64,000 nucleotides of DNA from Jejuia sp043557195 (lineage in GTDB: Bacteria; Bacteroidota; Bacteroidia; Flavobacteriales; Flavobacteriaceae), in assembly GCA_043557195.1 (NCBI GenBank), contig CP121314.1:3844001-3908000 (forward strand), read 5' to 3'. The translations under genes were made by a program, and so were the position numbers. The notes under the pieces are model-generated. The model ran no database searches. It was not told where the DNA came from and saw only the letters and a program-made list of their open reading frames with translations. Positions 15,824-24,174 of this stretch are shown here, piece by piece. Numbering within the stretch: the first letter of the stretch is position 1; every line of letters starts with the position of its first letter.

Positions 15824-16248
15824 ATACTTTGAAAGTTATATTGTTGGTCGTATTTTATTTTTTCATCTAACATTTTTTCAAAAAACCGTTTATTCTCTTT
15901 GAATGTTTTGGTGTTTTTAAAATGAATAAACTTGCCTTGAGCGTGTATGCTAGCACCATTAGTTTTATATATTACTAACTGGTAGTAGGGTATAGCCCAT
16001 GTAAAATTTTGAAGCCCTTTATTGATAAGAATTAGTATCCCGCTTTTGCGCAATTCAATATTTGCATAGTTGATATCTGAAACTGTATTCATGTAGGAGC
16101 TTAAATTAGGGCTAACATCTCCTATTATCATACGTTTAGAACCTACACCTTTCATTTTTAGTGATTCTAAAAGTGTAAACGATCTACCAACCAAATCTGC
16201 TAATATTTGCTTATGCTCTTTATTAAAATGTGTGGTATTCAGTATCAT
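15820..16248 (-). CDS. Unrecognised 142-residue protein, first gene of the folE-photolyase operon
   Basis: No signal peptide or membrane segment is seen. The sequence has mixed helical and strand character (HKQILADLVGRSFTLLESL, SGILILINKGLQNFTWAIPYYQLVIYKT, then KFIHFKNTKTFKENKRFFEKML). I do not recognise the family. It is followed with a 4-bp overlap by the TIGR03643 gene and preceded by a promoter carrying the TGTTTAAC-N14-GTTAAACA motif, so it should be expressed together with the photorepair genes. Confidence 0.7.
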   Translation of the reverse strand: MILNTTHFNKEHKQILADLVGRSFTLLESLKMKGVGSKRMIIGDVSPNLSSYMNTVSDINYANIELRKSGILILINKGLQNFTWAIPYYQLVIYKTNGASIHAQGKFIHFKNTKTFKENKRFFEKMLDEKIKYDQQYNFQSI

Positions 16249-16265
16249 TTTTTCTTCTTATACCT

Positions 16266-16308
16266 CAAATATACAAAATGTTTAACCTTTTGTAAAATAA
16301 GTTAAACA
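16266..16308 (-). promoter_or_regulatory. Promoter with long-spaced inverted repeat, operon B
   Basis: Reading the plus strand, TGTTTAAC (16279-16286) and GTTAAACA (16301-16308) form an exact 8-bp inverted repeat with a 14-bp spacer. On the minus strand a full-match -7 box TATATTTG (16266-16273) follows. The outer flanks are also shared with the promoter at 24850-24892: ATACAAAA on one side and AGTTAAACAAAAAT on the other. Spacer length and distance to the -7 box are identical in the two copies. Confidence 0.65.
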
Positions 16309-16370
16309 AAAATTAACATCTTACTATTACTAAAATTTATGATTGATGTTAAGTGTCAGTAAATCAGTGT

Positions 16371-17852
16371 TTAAGATTTTGAAAAACGCTGCCTAAGTGT
16401 ATGTTTTTTTAAGATTCTTTTACTTTCTTCTAAAACAGTCTTGTCTTTTCGCAGTTTCCAAAGTGTGTCTCCTGCTTTTTTCCTGGTAGTTTCTAAATCT
16501 ACGATTGGTTTTGGATAATCTTTGCCTAATTGAAAATTATAGAACTGCTGTTCCATTTCAGTCATCAAATAAGGTTGATGCGCAAAGGGTGTGTCAAGTT
16601 TTTCTAGCTCTGGCACCCATTTTTTTATGAAAGAAGCCTCGGGGTCGTGCTCTAAGCTATTCTTAACTGGATTATAAATACGAAGCATATTAATTCCAGT
16701 TTCTCCAGCTTGCATTTGTAATTGGGGAAAATGTATTCCAGGTTCAAAATCTAAAAACATTTGGGATAAATGTGTTGTAGCTTCTTGCCAAGGTTGCCAA
16801 AGATTGTGTGTAAAGAATGAAACGACTAAAGCTCTCATTCTAAAATTTAAATATCCAGTTTCATTTAAACACCGCATACAGGCGTCTACCAGAGGATAAC
16901 CAGTTTGCCCTGTTTTCCAAGCATCTTGATATTTAGTAGAAATACTCTTTTTTAATTTATGAAAACCTTTATTTACACTAGCTTCTTCCATTGTGTGTTC
17001 CATTTCAAACTTTTGAATGAAATGGGTTTGCCAACGTAAACGAGACATAAATGCTTCTAATGCTTTTTTGTGTTTCGACGAACTTTTAAGGTGATACGCT
17101 TCATGGTATACTTCTCTCACTGATAAATTTCCCCAAGCGATATATGGAGAAATTCTGCTACAACTTGTTCTTGCTTGCTCTGGTTTAGAAATATGGAGCA
17201 TGTAATTTGGATATCGTTCCGTAAAAAACGATTTTAAATATCTAAGCCCTGTTGAGCGTCCGCCCTTTTGAAATGGTGTAAATTCTTGAGTGTTTAAATT
17301 AGGCAAATTGAAGTTTACCTCTAAGGCTTCAATGTCTCTTTTTGATATCAACTGATTTTCTTTTGGAGTAAAGTCTAAGGGTTCAATAGCGTAATAGGCA
17401 TCAACCAATTCCGTCCAGTTATCTCTATTTTTCAAACCACGTTGTACACCGTTATTAATATTTTCGTGCCAATTAATAAGGTTGTTTTTACAATACCTTT
17501 TAAAATTCTTGTCGCGCTCAAAAGTTACTAATATACCTGTTTCTTGATGCGAGTAGATATCTGAAATATGATAATGAGATTGCAACTGGTTAATTGTGGC
17601 GATAATATCAGATTGTACTGCAAGTATTTTAGAATTGTAAGTTTCTAACGCTGTATTTAAATCAACAATAGATTCTTTTATAAAATTCCAATGACGTTCG
17701 CTGTAATGCGGATCATTCATTAACAATGGCTCAAAACTATACAGCAGTAGTGTAGGTTTTCCAGTTTTTAAAGCATTATAAATCGCTTCATTATCATGCA
17801 AACGCAAATCACGTTTTAGCCAAACAATGTTTATATGGGGCTTAGTAATCAT
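16371..17852 (-). CDS. Cryptochrome/photolyase family protein, uncharacterised subclass
   Basis: An N-terminal antenna-type domain (INIVWLKRDLRLHDNEAIY) is joined to an FAD-binding C-terminal domain with TGYPLVDACMRCLNETGYLNFRMRALVVSF, HNLWQPWQEATTHLSQMFLDFEPGIHFPQLQMQ and GINMLRIYNPVKNSLEHDPEASF. This FEPGIHFPQ/GINMLRIYNP form is distinct from classical CPD photolyases and is found in cyanobacteria and marine bacteria; its exact activity is not known to me. I start at the ATG at 17852, which overlaps the upstream gene by 11 bp; an earlier ATG at 17864 adds four residues. It is the last gene of operon A. Confidence 0.85.
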   Translation of the reverse strand: MITKPHINIVWLKRDLRLHDNEAIYNALKTGKPTLLLYSFEPLLMNDPHYSERHWNFIKESIVDLNTALETYNSKILAVQSDIIATINQLQSHYHISDIYSHQETGILVTFERDKNFKRYCKNNLINWHENINNGVQRGLKNRDNWTELVDAYYAIEPLDFTPKENQLISKRDIEALEVNFNLPNLNTQEFTPFQKGGRSTGLRYLKSFFTERYPNYMLHISKPEQARTSCSRISPYIAWGNLSVREVYHEAYHLKSSSKHKKALEAFMSRLRWQTHFIQKFEMEHTMEEASVNKGFHKLKKSISTKYQDAWKTGQTGYPLVDACMRCLNETGYLNFRMRALVVSFFTHNLWQPWQEATTHLSQMFLDFEPGIHFPQLQMQAGETGINMLRIYNPVKNSLEHDPEASFIKKWVPELEKLDTPFAHQPYLMTEMEQQFYNFQLGKDYPKPIVDLETTRKKAGDTLWKLRKDKTVLEESKRILKKHTLRQRFSKS

Positions 17853-19374
17853 CTTGATGCGCAATTATATGTTGTGCTTTTTCTTTTATATTCTGTAAAT
17901 CTTGCTTATCCATCTTATCTAATAAGCTATACATCATTTTCATTCTGAAATTGTTTCCTAGTTGTTCTCTTTTTTCATCTAAAAAATTCCAGTACAAACT
18001 ATTAAATGGGCAAGCGTCTTCTTCTACTTTTTTATTTCTGTTATAATAACAGTCGCCACAATAGTTGCTCATTTTGTTAATGTATGAGCTCGAAGAAACA
18101 TAGGGCTTGGTTGCTATTTTTCCGCCATCGGCAAATTGACTCATTCCTCTGGTATTGGTAAGTTGCACCCATTCTACAGCATCTACATAAATGCCTAAGT
18201 ACCAATCATCAACTTCATCAGGATTGGTTTGGGTTAAAAGTGCATAATTCCCAGTAATCATTAATCGTTGAATATGGTGTGCATACCCATTATCTAAAGA
18301 ATTCGTTATGGCATGTTTTAAGCAATTCATTTTGGTATCACCTGTCCAGAAAAATTCAGGTAACTTATTGTTATTATTGAGCTCGTTTAAGCTTTTATAA
18401 TCTGGCATAAAGGCCCAATACATGCCACGCATATATTCTCGCCAACCAATAATTTGACGCACAAAACCTTCTACTTGAGAAATATCTATAGCGTCACCTT
18501 GGCTACGGTAATAGTTCATTACCGTTTTTACGACATCTCTTGGTGATATGAGTTTTAAATTTATAGCGAAGGATAATCTAGAATGAAACAGATATTCCTG
18601 TTCGGTATGCATAGCATCTTGATAGTCTCCAAAATGAATCAATAAATACTCGCAAAAGTATTTGAGTTGCTCTAAGGCTTGTGCACGAGAAATAGGGTAG
18701 GAGAATGTTTTTGTTTCAAACTTACCTATGGTTTTGATTTCAGCATGTTCAATATCTTTGACAATTTCAGAAACGTCATTTTTGAATAATTTATAATTAG
18801 GAATTTCAACATCGCCTTTCCATTTATTTCTATTGCTTTTATCGTAGTTCCATTTACCACCTTCTGGCTGGTCAGCAACCATCAAAATATTATGCTTCTT
18901 GCGCATATCTCGATAGAAATTTTCCATGAGATACTGCTTTTTCCCATCAAAAAAGTTTTTTAAATCTTCTCTTTTTGTGTAGAAATGTTCTGCAGATACT
19001 ACGTTTGATTTGATGCTTAAGTTGTTACAGAATTTTTGCAATTGCCCATCTAATCGGTATTCATCAGGGAAGATGTATTCGAAGTTTTTGATATGATGTA
19101 CTTCAATTAATTTTGAAAGGTTATCCCTTAAACTTTGTGTATTATTTTCATCATTTATTTTGAAGTAGATAACATTGTGTCCGTTAGATTTTAAATCTTC
19201 TGAAAACTGACGCATTGCAGAAAAAAAGCCAATGACTTTTTGAATATGATGCGTTACGTAATCTGTCTCTTGTCTCATTTCAAAAAGACAATAGGTAATA
19301 TCAACATTAGTTTCTTTAAACCATGAATGTTTTATATTGAGTTGATCTCCTAATATTAATCTGAGCGTTTTCAT
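17842..19374 (-). CDS. Iron-sulfur (6-4) photolyase / bacterial cryptochrome (FeS-BCP, PhrB type)
   Basis: The 510-residue protein belongs to the photolyase-related family typified by Agrobacterium PhrB, which repairs (6-4) photoproducts and carries FAD, a lumazine antenna and a [4Fe-4S] cluster. The four cluster cysteines are Cys351, Cys439, Cys442 and Cys455, each one residue from the PhrB positions as I recall them (350, 438, 441, 454). The catalytic His pair is His366-His367 in GYAHHIQR. The N-terminus LRLILGDQLN is typical. It starts 1 bp after the CRY-DASH stop and overlaps the next photolyase gene. Confidence 0.92.
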   Translation of the reverse strand: MKTLRLILGDQLNIKHSWFKETNVDITYCLFEMRQETDYVTHHIQKVIGFFSAMRQFSEDLKSNGHNVIYFKINDENNTQSLRDNLSKLIEVHHIKNFEYIFPDEYRLDGQLQKFCNNLSIKSNVVSAEHFYTKREDLKNFFDGKKQYLMENFYRDMRKKHNILMVADQPEGGKWNYDKSNRNKWKGDVEIPNYKLFKNDVSEIVKDIEHAEIKTIGKFETKTFSYPISRAQALEQLKYFCEYLLIHFGDYQDAMHTEQEYLFHSRLSFAINLKLISPRDVVKTVMNYYRSQGDAIDISQVEGFVRQIIGWREYMRGMYWAFMPDYKSLNELNNNNKLPEFFWTGDTKMNCLKHAITNSLDNGYAHHIQRLMITGNYALLTQTNPDEVDDWYLGIYVDAVEWVQLTNTRGMSQFADGGKIATKPYVSSSSYINKMSNYCGDCYYNRNKKVEEDACPFNSLYWNFLDEKREQLGNNFRMKMMYSLLDKMDKQDLQNIKEKAQHIIAHQDDY

Positions 19375-20685
19375 TTAGAATAAAGTGGTTTGCAGCCATA
19401 AGTTTTGAAAGTTACCATTTGCATCATAACGCTCCGCTTGTAAATCCACATTAAACTTTCGGTCTCGTGGGTCATTACCAACGCCAGCAACGTACATCCA
19501 ATTTCCATAATTACTGTGAACGTCGTAGTCTATAAGCATTGCTTCAAAATACGCAGCGCCAATTCTCCAGTCTAATTCTAAATCTTTGGCAAAGAATGAC
19601 GCTACGTTTTGCCTGCCTCTATTGCTCATCCAACCTGTTTCTTTCAACTCAATCATGTTGGCATTTACAAATGGAGAACGGGTTTCTCCATATGTCCAAG
19701 TTTTTATTGATGACTGACTTGTTTTCCATTCATAATCTTTCTTCAGAATACCATGAAGTTTGAAGATGTCGTTACCGTGTTTTAATGAAATATATTTAAA
19801 ATAGTCTCTCCATATCAATTCAAAAATTAACCAATATGTAGATTGATTTTTATAATATTCTTGTTCAAATTTTTTAACGCTCCAATAAATTGTTCGCGCC
19901 GAAATACTACCATTAGCAAGCCATGGTGAAAATTTGGAACTAAAATCTGTACCAACCAATCCATTTCTTGTTTTCTTATAGAATCCCAATTTTTTAGTTT
20001 GAAAAAAGTAATCATCCAATCGATTTAAAGCTGAATTTTCACCGCCCTCAAATGGAAAAGCAGAATTAGGATGGGTTTTAAAATTTTCAAACCCTAAATC
20101 TTTAAGTGTTGGAATTTCAGTAGTATTAGAAATCTTTTTAATAGGTTTAGGAGCTAACGGATATTGCTCTGCTCTTACCTCGCTGTATTTTTCAACATTT
20201 TTTCTGAAATTCGTAAATACCTGCGGAATTTGGTCAATAGACATACCAATATCGTCTGGATGAAATAGAAACTGTTCGTAATATTCGTTAAATAAAACGC
20301 TCTCAGGAAGTTTAGATTTAACGTTTTCTAAAACTTCAACTTCTTCGCTAGTCCATTCCTTTTGAAGATAAATTGAGTTTACATTAAATTGTTTAACTAG
20401 CTTTGGAATTGCATGTTTGGGTTTATTATGATAAACAAACAATTCAATGTTTAGGTCGTGAAGGTTTTTCTTTAAATCTTCGATAGTTTCTATCAAAAAC
20501 TTGGCTCTAAACTTTTCTGTCTTTTTGAATCCGAAAGCACTTATTTCATACTGGCTCGGGTCAAAACAGTAAACAGCAATAATGTGGTTGTGCTGTTTTA
20601 TGGCTTCATTTAAAACCTTGTTATCATTAACCCTTAGATTGTTTCTAAACCAAACTAAACCGGTATTGTTTTGTTTCTCCTGCAT
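19375..20685 (-). CDS. Cryptochrome DASH
   Basis: CRY-DASH proteins are FAD photoreceptors with repair activity on single-stranded or looped DNA. The 436-residue protein begins TGLVWFRNNLRVNDN, has FPFEGGENSALNRLDDYFF (the DASH GGE-ALxRL motif), KLGFYKKTRNGLVGTDFSSKFSPWLANGSISAR, a NANMIELKETGWMSNRGRQNVASF signature and the DASH C-terminus GNDPRDRKFNVDLQAERYD. It overlaps the upstream DUF2256 gene by 31 bp and is followed after 0 bp by the FeS photolyase. The subclass is clear. Confidence 0.93.
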   Translation of the reverse strand: MQEKQNNTGLVWFRNNLRVNDNKVLNEAIKQHNHIIAVYCFDPSQYEISAFGFKKTEKFRAKFLIETIEDLKKNLHDLNIELFVYHNKPKHAIPKLVKQFNVNSIYLQKEWTSEEVEVLENVKSKLPESVLFNEYYEQFLFHPDDIGMSIDQIPQVFTNFRKNVEKYSEVRAEQYPLAPKPIKKISNTTEIPTLKDLGFENFKTHPNSAFPFEGGENSALNRLDDYFFQTKKLGFYKKTRNGLVGTDFSSKFSPWLANGSISARTIYWSVKKFEQEYYKNQSTYWLIFELIWRDYFKYISLKHGNDIFKLHGILKKDYEWKTSQSSIKTWTYGETRSPFVNANMIELKETGWMSNRGRQNVASFFAKDLELDWRIGAAYFEAMLIDYDVHSNYGNWMYVAGVGNDPRDRKFNVDLQAERYDANGNFQNLWLQTTLF

Positions 20686-20801
20686 TTTTCACTACAATAT
20701 TTTACATTGTCCCAGTTATTTTCCCATTTTTTTCTCCATGCGAAAGACCTGTTACAGGTTGGACACATTTTCTGTGGTAAGTGTTGTTTTTTGTGACTCA
20801 A
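20655..20801 (-). CDS. DUF2256 zinc-ribbon-like small protein with TTG start
   Basis: This 48-codon gene lies between, and overlaps, both neighbours. The product reads MSHKKQHLPQKMCPTCNRS, then FAWRKKWENNWDNVKYCSEK and CRRNKTIPV. It matches the DUF2256 pattern (KxxLPxKxCPxCxRPFxWRKKWxxxWxxVKYCSxxCR), with four cysteines (CPTC and YCSEKC) fit to bind one metal ion. The full conserved N-terminus is only obtained from TTG at 20799-20801, inside the upstream SDR gene; the first ATG (20768) would drop 11 conserved residues. DUF2256 proteins are typical neighbours of cryptochromes and photolyases; their function is unknown. Confidence 0.82.
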   Translation of the reverse strand: MSHKKQHLPQKMCPTCNRSFAWRKKWENNWDNVKYCSEKCRRNKTIPV

Positions 20802-22221
20802 CTTTTACGAGTTTATTAATCATTCCTGAAAAAATTAAACCATGAAATGGCAGTACAGCATACCAGTATAACCTGCCCCAAAGTCCGCGGGGTCTAAAGG
20901 TTGCAGTTTGCTTTAAAGTATTGTCTTCAATTTTAAATTCTAACCATGCTTCTCCTGGTAAGCGCATTTCTGCATAAAGCAAAAGTTTTTGTTTTGCTTT
21001 ATCTGCAAAAATAACACGCCAAAAATCTAAAGCATCACCAGCGGCTAGTTCTGTCGGACTTGTGCGTCCACGACGTAATCCTATACCTCCGAAAAGCTTA
21101 TCTAAATAGCCTCTAACTCGCCATAAAATTGTGCCATAATACCAACCGTTATCACCACCAATACGCCAAATTTTTTCTATAGTTTCATCTGAATTTATAA
21201 CTGGACGCTCTTTATAATCCTTAAAACAACCAAATTTCGGTACGTTCACATATTTGTGCAATCGATCGCGAAGTCTGCCGCTACTTATCATAGAATCTTT
21301 CCAGCTAGATACAATACTATTTTGCTCAATCTTCTCAAAAGCTAATTTTACAGCTTCTTTATAGGTGATGGGTTTAACTTTTAATAATTGATTGACATCA
21401 CTTGGCTTTCCAATAATTTGAACTCCCATACTGTCTACTAAAGATGTTGCCAGTTTGTATGATGTAGATGTTACAAAATATAACCAGTAGGATGATAATT
21501 TTGGGGTCATTACTGGAACCGTAAGAATATAACGTTTTAAACCACGAACTTCTGCGAACTGCAGTAGCATTTCTCTGTAGGTGATAACTTCTGGACCAAA
21601 AACATCAAAAGATTTATTGAAAACTTCCTTATTTCCCGCTGCTCTCGACAAAAATGCCAGTACATCTCTAACAGCCAAGGGTTGTGTTTTTGTATTCAAC
21701 CACTTTGGCGCAATCATAAAGGGGAGCTTTTCCACTAAATCCCTTATAATTTCGAAAGAAGAGCTCCCCGAACCTACAATGATACCAGCTTTAAATATGG
21801 TTAATGCGTAATTGTCTGAAACTAAATGGTTTTCTACATTCTTTCTAGACCGTAAATGTTTAGAGAGTTCATCTTCATTGGTAATACCGCTTAAATAGAT
21901 AACCTGTTCTGTTTCAGTAGTTTCAATATAATTTTTGAAATTGATAGCACAGCGTTCTTCGAGAGATTCAAAATCTTTTGAAGAATTAGACATGGAGTGG
22001 ATTAAATAATACGCTACATTTATTTTCTTTGGAATATTCTCGAGAGTTTCGGGCTTTAAAAAGTCGGCTTCAATAACAAACACATTATCTTCTTCGGCAT
22101 AACTTTTATCTGCTCTTGCTCTATCGCGCACAACACAAACAACGGTATGCCCTTGGTTTAATAAGAAGGGTATAAGGCGTTTACCTATATAACCGGTTGC
22201 ACCTGTTACGAGTATGTTCAT
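20752..22221 (-). CDS. NAD(P)-binding SDR protein with C-terminal DUF2867 domain
   Basis: The 489-residue protein has an extended-SDR Rossmann domain (NILVTGATGYIGKRLIPFLL at residues 2-21, then FKAGIIVGSGSSSFEIIRDL near 165) and a C-terminal DUF2867 domain from about residue 330 (KIWRIGGDNGWYYGTILWRVRG, LAAGDALDFWRVIFAD, FRPRGLWGRLYWYAVLPFH). DUF2867 has a START-like fold and may bind a lipid or pigment. The family is common in flavobacterial light-stress clusters; the substrate is unknown. Its start overlaps the stop of the flavin reductase gene by 4 bp. Confidence 0.88.
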   Translation of the reverse strand: MNILVTGATGYIGKRLIPFLLNQGHTVVCVVRDRARADKSYAEEDNVFVIEADFLKPETLENIPKKINVAYYLIHSMSNSSKDFESLEERCAINFKNYIETTETEQVIYLSGITNEDELSKHLRSRKNVENHLVSDNYALTIFKAGIIVGSGSSSFEIIRDLVEKLPFMIAPKWLNTKTQPLAVRDVLAFLSRAAGNKEVFNKSFDVFGPEVITYREMLLQFAEVRGLKRYILTVPVMTPKLSSYWLYFVTSTSYKLATSLVDSMGVQIIGKPSDVNQLLKVKPITYKEAVKLAFEKIEQNSIVSSWKDSMISSGRLRDRLHKYVNVPKFGCFKDYKERPVINSDETIEKIWRIGGDNGWYYGTILWRVRGYLDKLFGGIGLRRGRTSPTELAAGDALDFWRVIFADKAKQKLLLYAEMRLPGEAWLEFKIEDNTLKQTATFRPRGLWGRLYWYAVLPFHGLIFSGMINKLVKVESQKTTLTTENVSNL

Positions 22222-22850
22222 GAGTCGTGTTCTAAAATTTTTGGTCTTTGATACCCATAGCGGGTTTTCGATTCTGGAATGGCATATCCATCCAATCCAT
22301 TTATCACAGCAACCTCTGCTTTCGATAAGTTGATGAAGCCATCTTTTTCTATAAGATAGTCATTAACATATAAGCCTACAACTTTTCCAATAACTAATAT
22401 GGTGTCATTTGCTTTAATATTGTATTCTTCAACAAACTGCATTGCTAATTGAATAGGTGCACCTTTTACAAAAGGCGCTGGAAATTCGGGTTTATATTCA
22501 GCTTCTAAGTTTGTAACATCAAATTCTGAAATATTACTTTCGTATTTCGCAGATGTATGATGCGCGTCACTGATAATATTTTTGTGAATATGATTAATAG
22601 AATAAAAACCAGTAGCCTTTAAGTTTTCATAGGTATTTCTAATTACTGTTGTTGGCCTTAAAAAAAAACCTAGCATTGCAGGACTCGAGCCAATGTGCGT
22701 CACAGAACTAAACACTGCAACATTCTCGATACCTTCTTCTGAAATTGAACCAATTAAGTTAGCAGATTTATATCCAGAACAACTGTTAATCAAATTGATT
22801 TTATAAATGTGATGCAGTTGCTGTATGTCGCTTTCGCTGAAATATTTCAT
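22218..22850 (-). CDS. Flavin reductase-like (FMN-binding split-barrel) protein
   Basis: This 210-residue protein with a split-barrel flavin-binding domain contains NSCSGYKSANLIGSISEEGIENVAVFSSVTHIGSSPAMLGFFLRP-type features (seen at about residues 22-66) and NTYENLKATGFYSINHIH, the usual FMN-binding region. It could deliver reduced flavin or act on a small substrate. Given the flavoprotein photolyases downstream in the same operon, a role in keeping FAD reduced is an attractive inference. It is spaced 1 bp from the ABC1 kinase gene. Confidence 0.82.
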   Translation of the reverse strand: MKYFSESDIQQLHHIYKINLINSCSGYKSANLIGSISEEGIENVAVFSSVTHIGSSPAMLGFFLRPTTVIRNTYENLKATGFYSINHIHKNIISDAHHTSAKYESNISEFDVTNLEAEYKPEFPAPFVKGAPIQLAMQFVEEYNIKANDTILVIGKVVGLYVNDYLIEKDGFINLSKAEVAVINGLDGYAIPESKTRYGYQRPKILEHDS

Positions 22851-22851
22851 A

Positions 22852-24165
22852 TTAAGATAATCTCAAGTAATTGTTGATTTTGATATTTTCTGCTTTTAAG
22901 TCAAACATTAAATTATACAATCCAAAAAAGGTTCTATTTATATATATAAAATGCTTGGAACCACGGTTGCCATTCATTTTTTTTAGATCAGTACTTTTTG
23001 AGTAACGCTCACCTAATTCAGCAATTTTTCCGAAAAAGGTTTCATCTGAAAAATCAAAACTATCCTGATGGAAAGGCTGTGTAAACAGGCTTAGCATCTC
23101 ATGAAACATTTCGGTGAAAAACTCTAATTCGGCTTTACTGTCATCTTCTCTTAGAATTTCTAATTGATACAGTTTATCCACGAAGTACTCACGATTGTTA
23201 ATGTTCTCAGGTAAGGCAAGCTCAAAATAGGGTGTATAAAATTCTAGAGGAATGGATTTCATACACCCAAAATCTAAAGCTATTAATTCTCCTTTTTCAG
23301 AAATCAGGAAATTCCCAGGATGTGGATCTGCATGCACTTTTTTCAAATTATGAATTTGGTACATGTAAAAATCCCAAAGGGCTTGTCCTAATCTATGTGC
23401 TTTCTGTGGGTCTGTATTATAAGCAGTAAACTCTGAAAGATGCTCACCTTCCATGTAATCCATGGTGATGATACGTTCAGACGATAATGCTTCATAATAT
23501 TTAGGAAACTTTAAGTTTGAAATATGCGCGCATGCTTTTGATATTTCTTTGCTTTGGGCAACTTCTAAAATATAATTAGTTTCCTCAACCAACTTATATT
23601 CTACTTCTTTAAAATACTTATCGGAATCTTTTCCTTTAATATTAAACATGCTCATGGCTATAGGTTTAACCATAGCTAGATCTGAAGCGATACTCTCCGC
23701 AACTCCTGGATATTGGATTTTCACAGCAAGTTTTTTCCCATTCTTAGTTGCGATATGCACCTGACCGATGCTAGCAGCGTTAACAGAAGTTGCGTTAAAA
23801 GTATCAAATAGTTCATCGGGATGTTTCCCAAAGTATTTTTTAAATGTTTTAATTACGAGTGGTGGTGATAAAGGCGGTACTGAAAATTGTGCTAAGGAAA
23901 ATTTTTCCACATAGGCTTGTGGTAAAATACTTTTTTCCATACTTAGCATTTGTGCTACTTTAAGCGCACTACCTTTTAATTGTTTTAAACCATCATAAAT
24001 ATCAGAGGCATTATTCTTATTTAAGCGTTCTTTCGCCTCGTCCTCTGTGTTTACAAGCTTATCACCAAAATATTTTAAATAGTTTACACCTACTTTAGCA
24101 CCCGTAGACACTAATTTTGTAGCGCGTTGTATTTTTGATGTAGGTATGTTGTCTATAGTTTTCAT
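22852..24165 (-). CDS. ABC1/AarF (UbiB-type) atypical kinase
   Basis: The 437-residue ABC1-family protein kinase-like ATPase belongs to the group that supports quinone and isoprenoid lipid metabolism. The nucleotide loop SIGQVHIATKNGKKLAVKIQYPG is near residues 131-153, the catalytic/metal segment HADPHPGNFLIS near 280 and LDFGCMKSIP shortly after. The KxGQ signature that normally inhibits kinase activity reads KVAQMLS here. No C-terminal membrane helices are evident. It starts 9 bp after the TetR-like gene. A role in lipid or pigment protection under light is inference. Confidence 0.9.
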   Translation of the reverse strand: MKTIDNIPTSKIQRATKLVSTGAKVGVNYLKYFGDKLVNTEDEAKERLNKNNASDIYDGLKQLKGSALKVAQMLSMEKSILPQAYVEKFSLAQFSVPPLSPPLVIKTFKKYFGKHPDELFDTFNATSVNAASIGQVHIATKNGKKLAVKIQYPGVAESIASDLAMVKPIAMSMFNIKGKDSDKYFKEVEYKLVEETNYILEVAQSKEISKACAHISNLKFPKYYEALSSERIITMDYMEGEHLSEFTAYNTDPQKAHRLGQALWDFYMYQIHNLKKVHADPHPGNFLISEKGELIALDFGCMKSIPLEFYTPYFELALPENINNREYFVDKLYQLEILREDDSKAELEFFTEMFHEMLSLFTQPFHQDSFDFSDETFFGKIAELGERYSKSTDLKKMNGNRGSKHFIYINRTFFGLYNLMFDLKAENIKINNYLRLS

Positions 24166-24174
24166 GTATCAATT

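Noticed and set aside
23524..23533. ATGCGCGCAT, similar to the operator core at 6542 and 6638
   Set aside because: It lies inside the coding region of the ABC1 kinase, lacks the outer ACT/AAT flanks and has no -7 box beside it.
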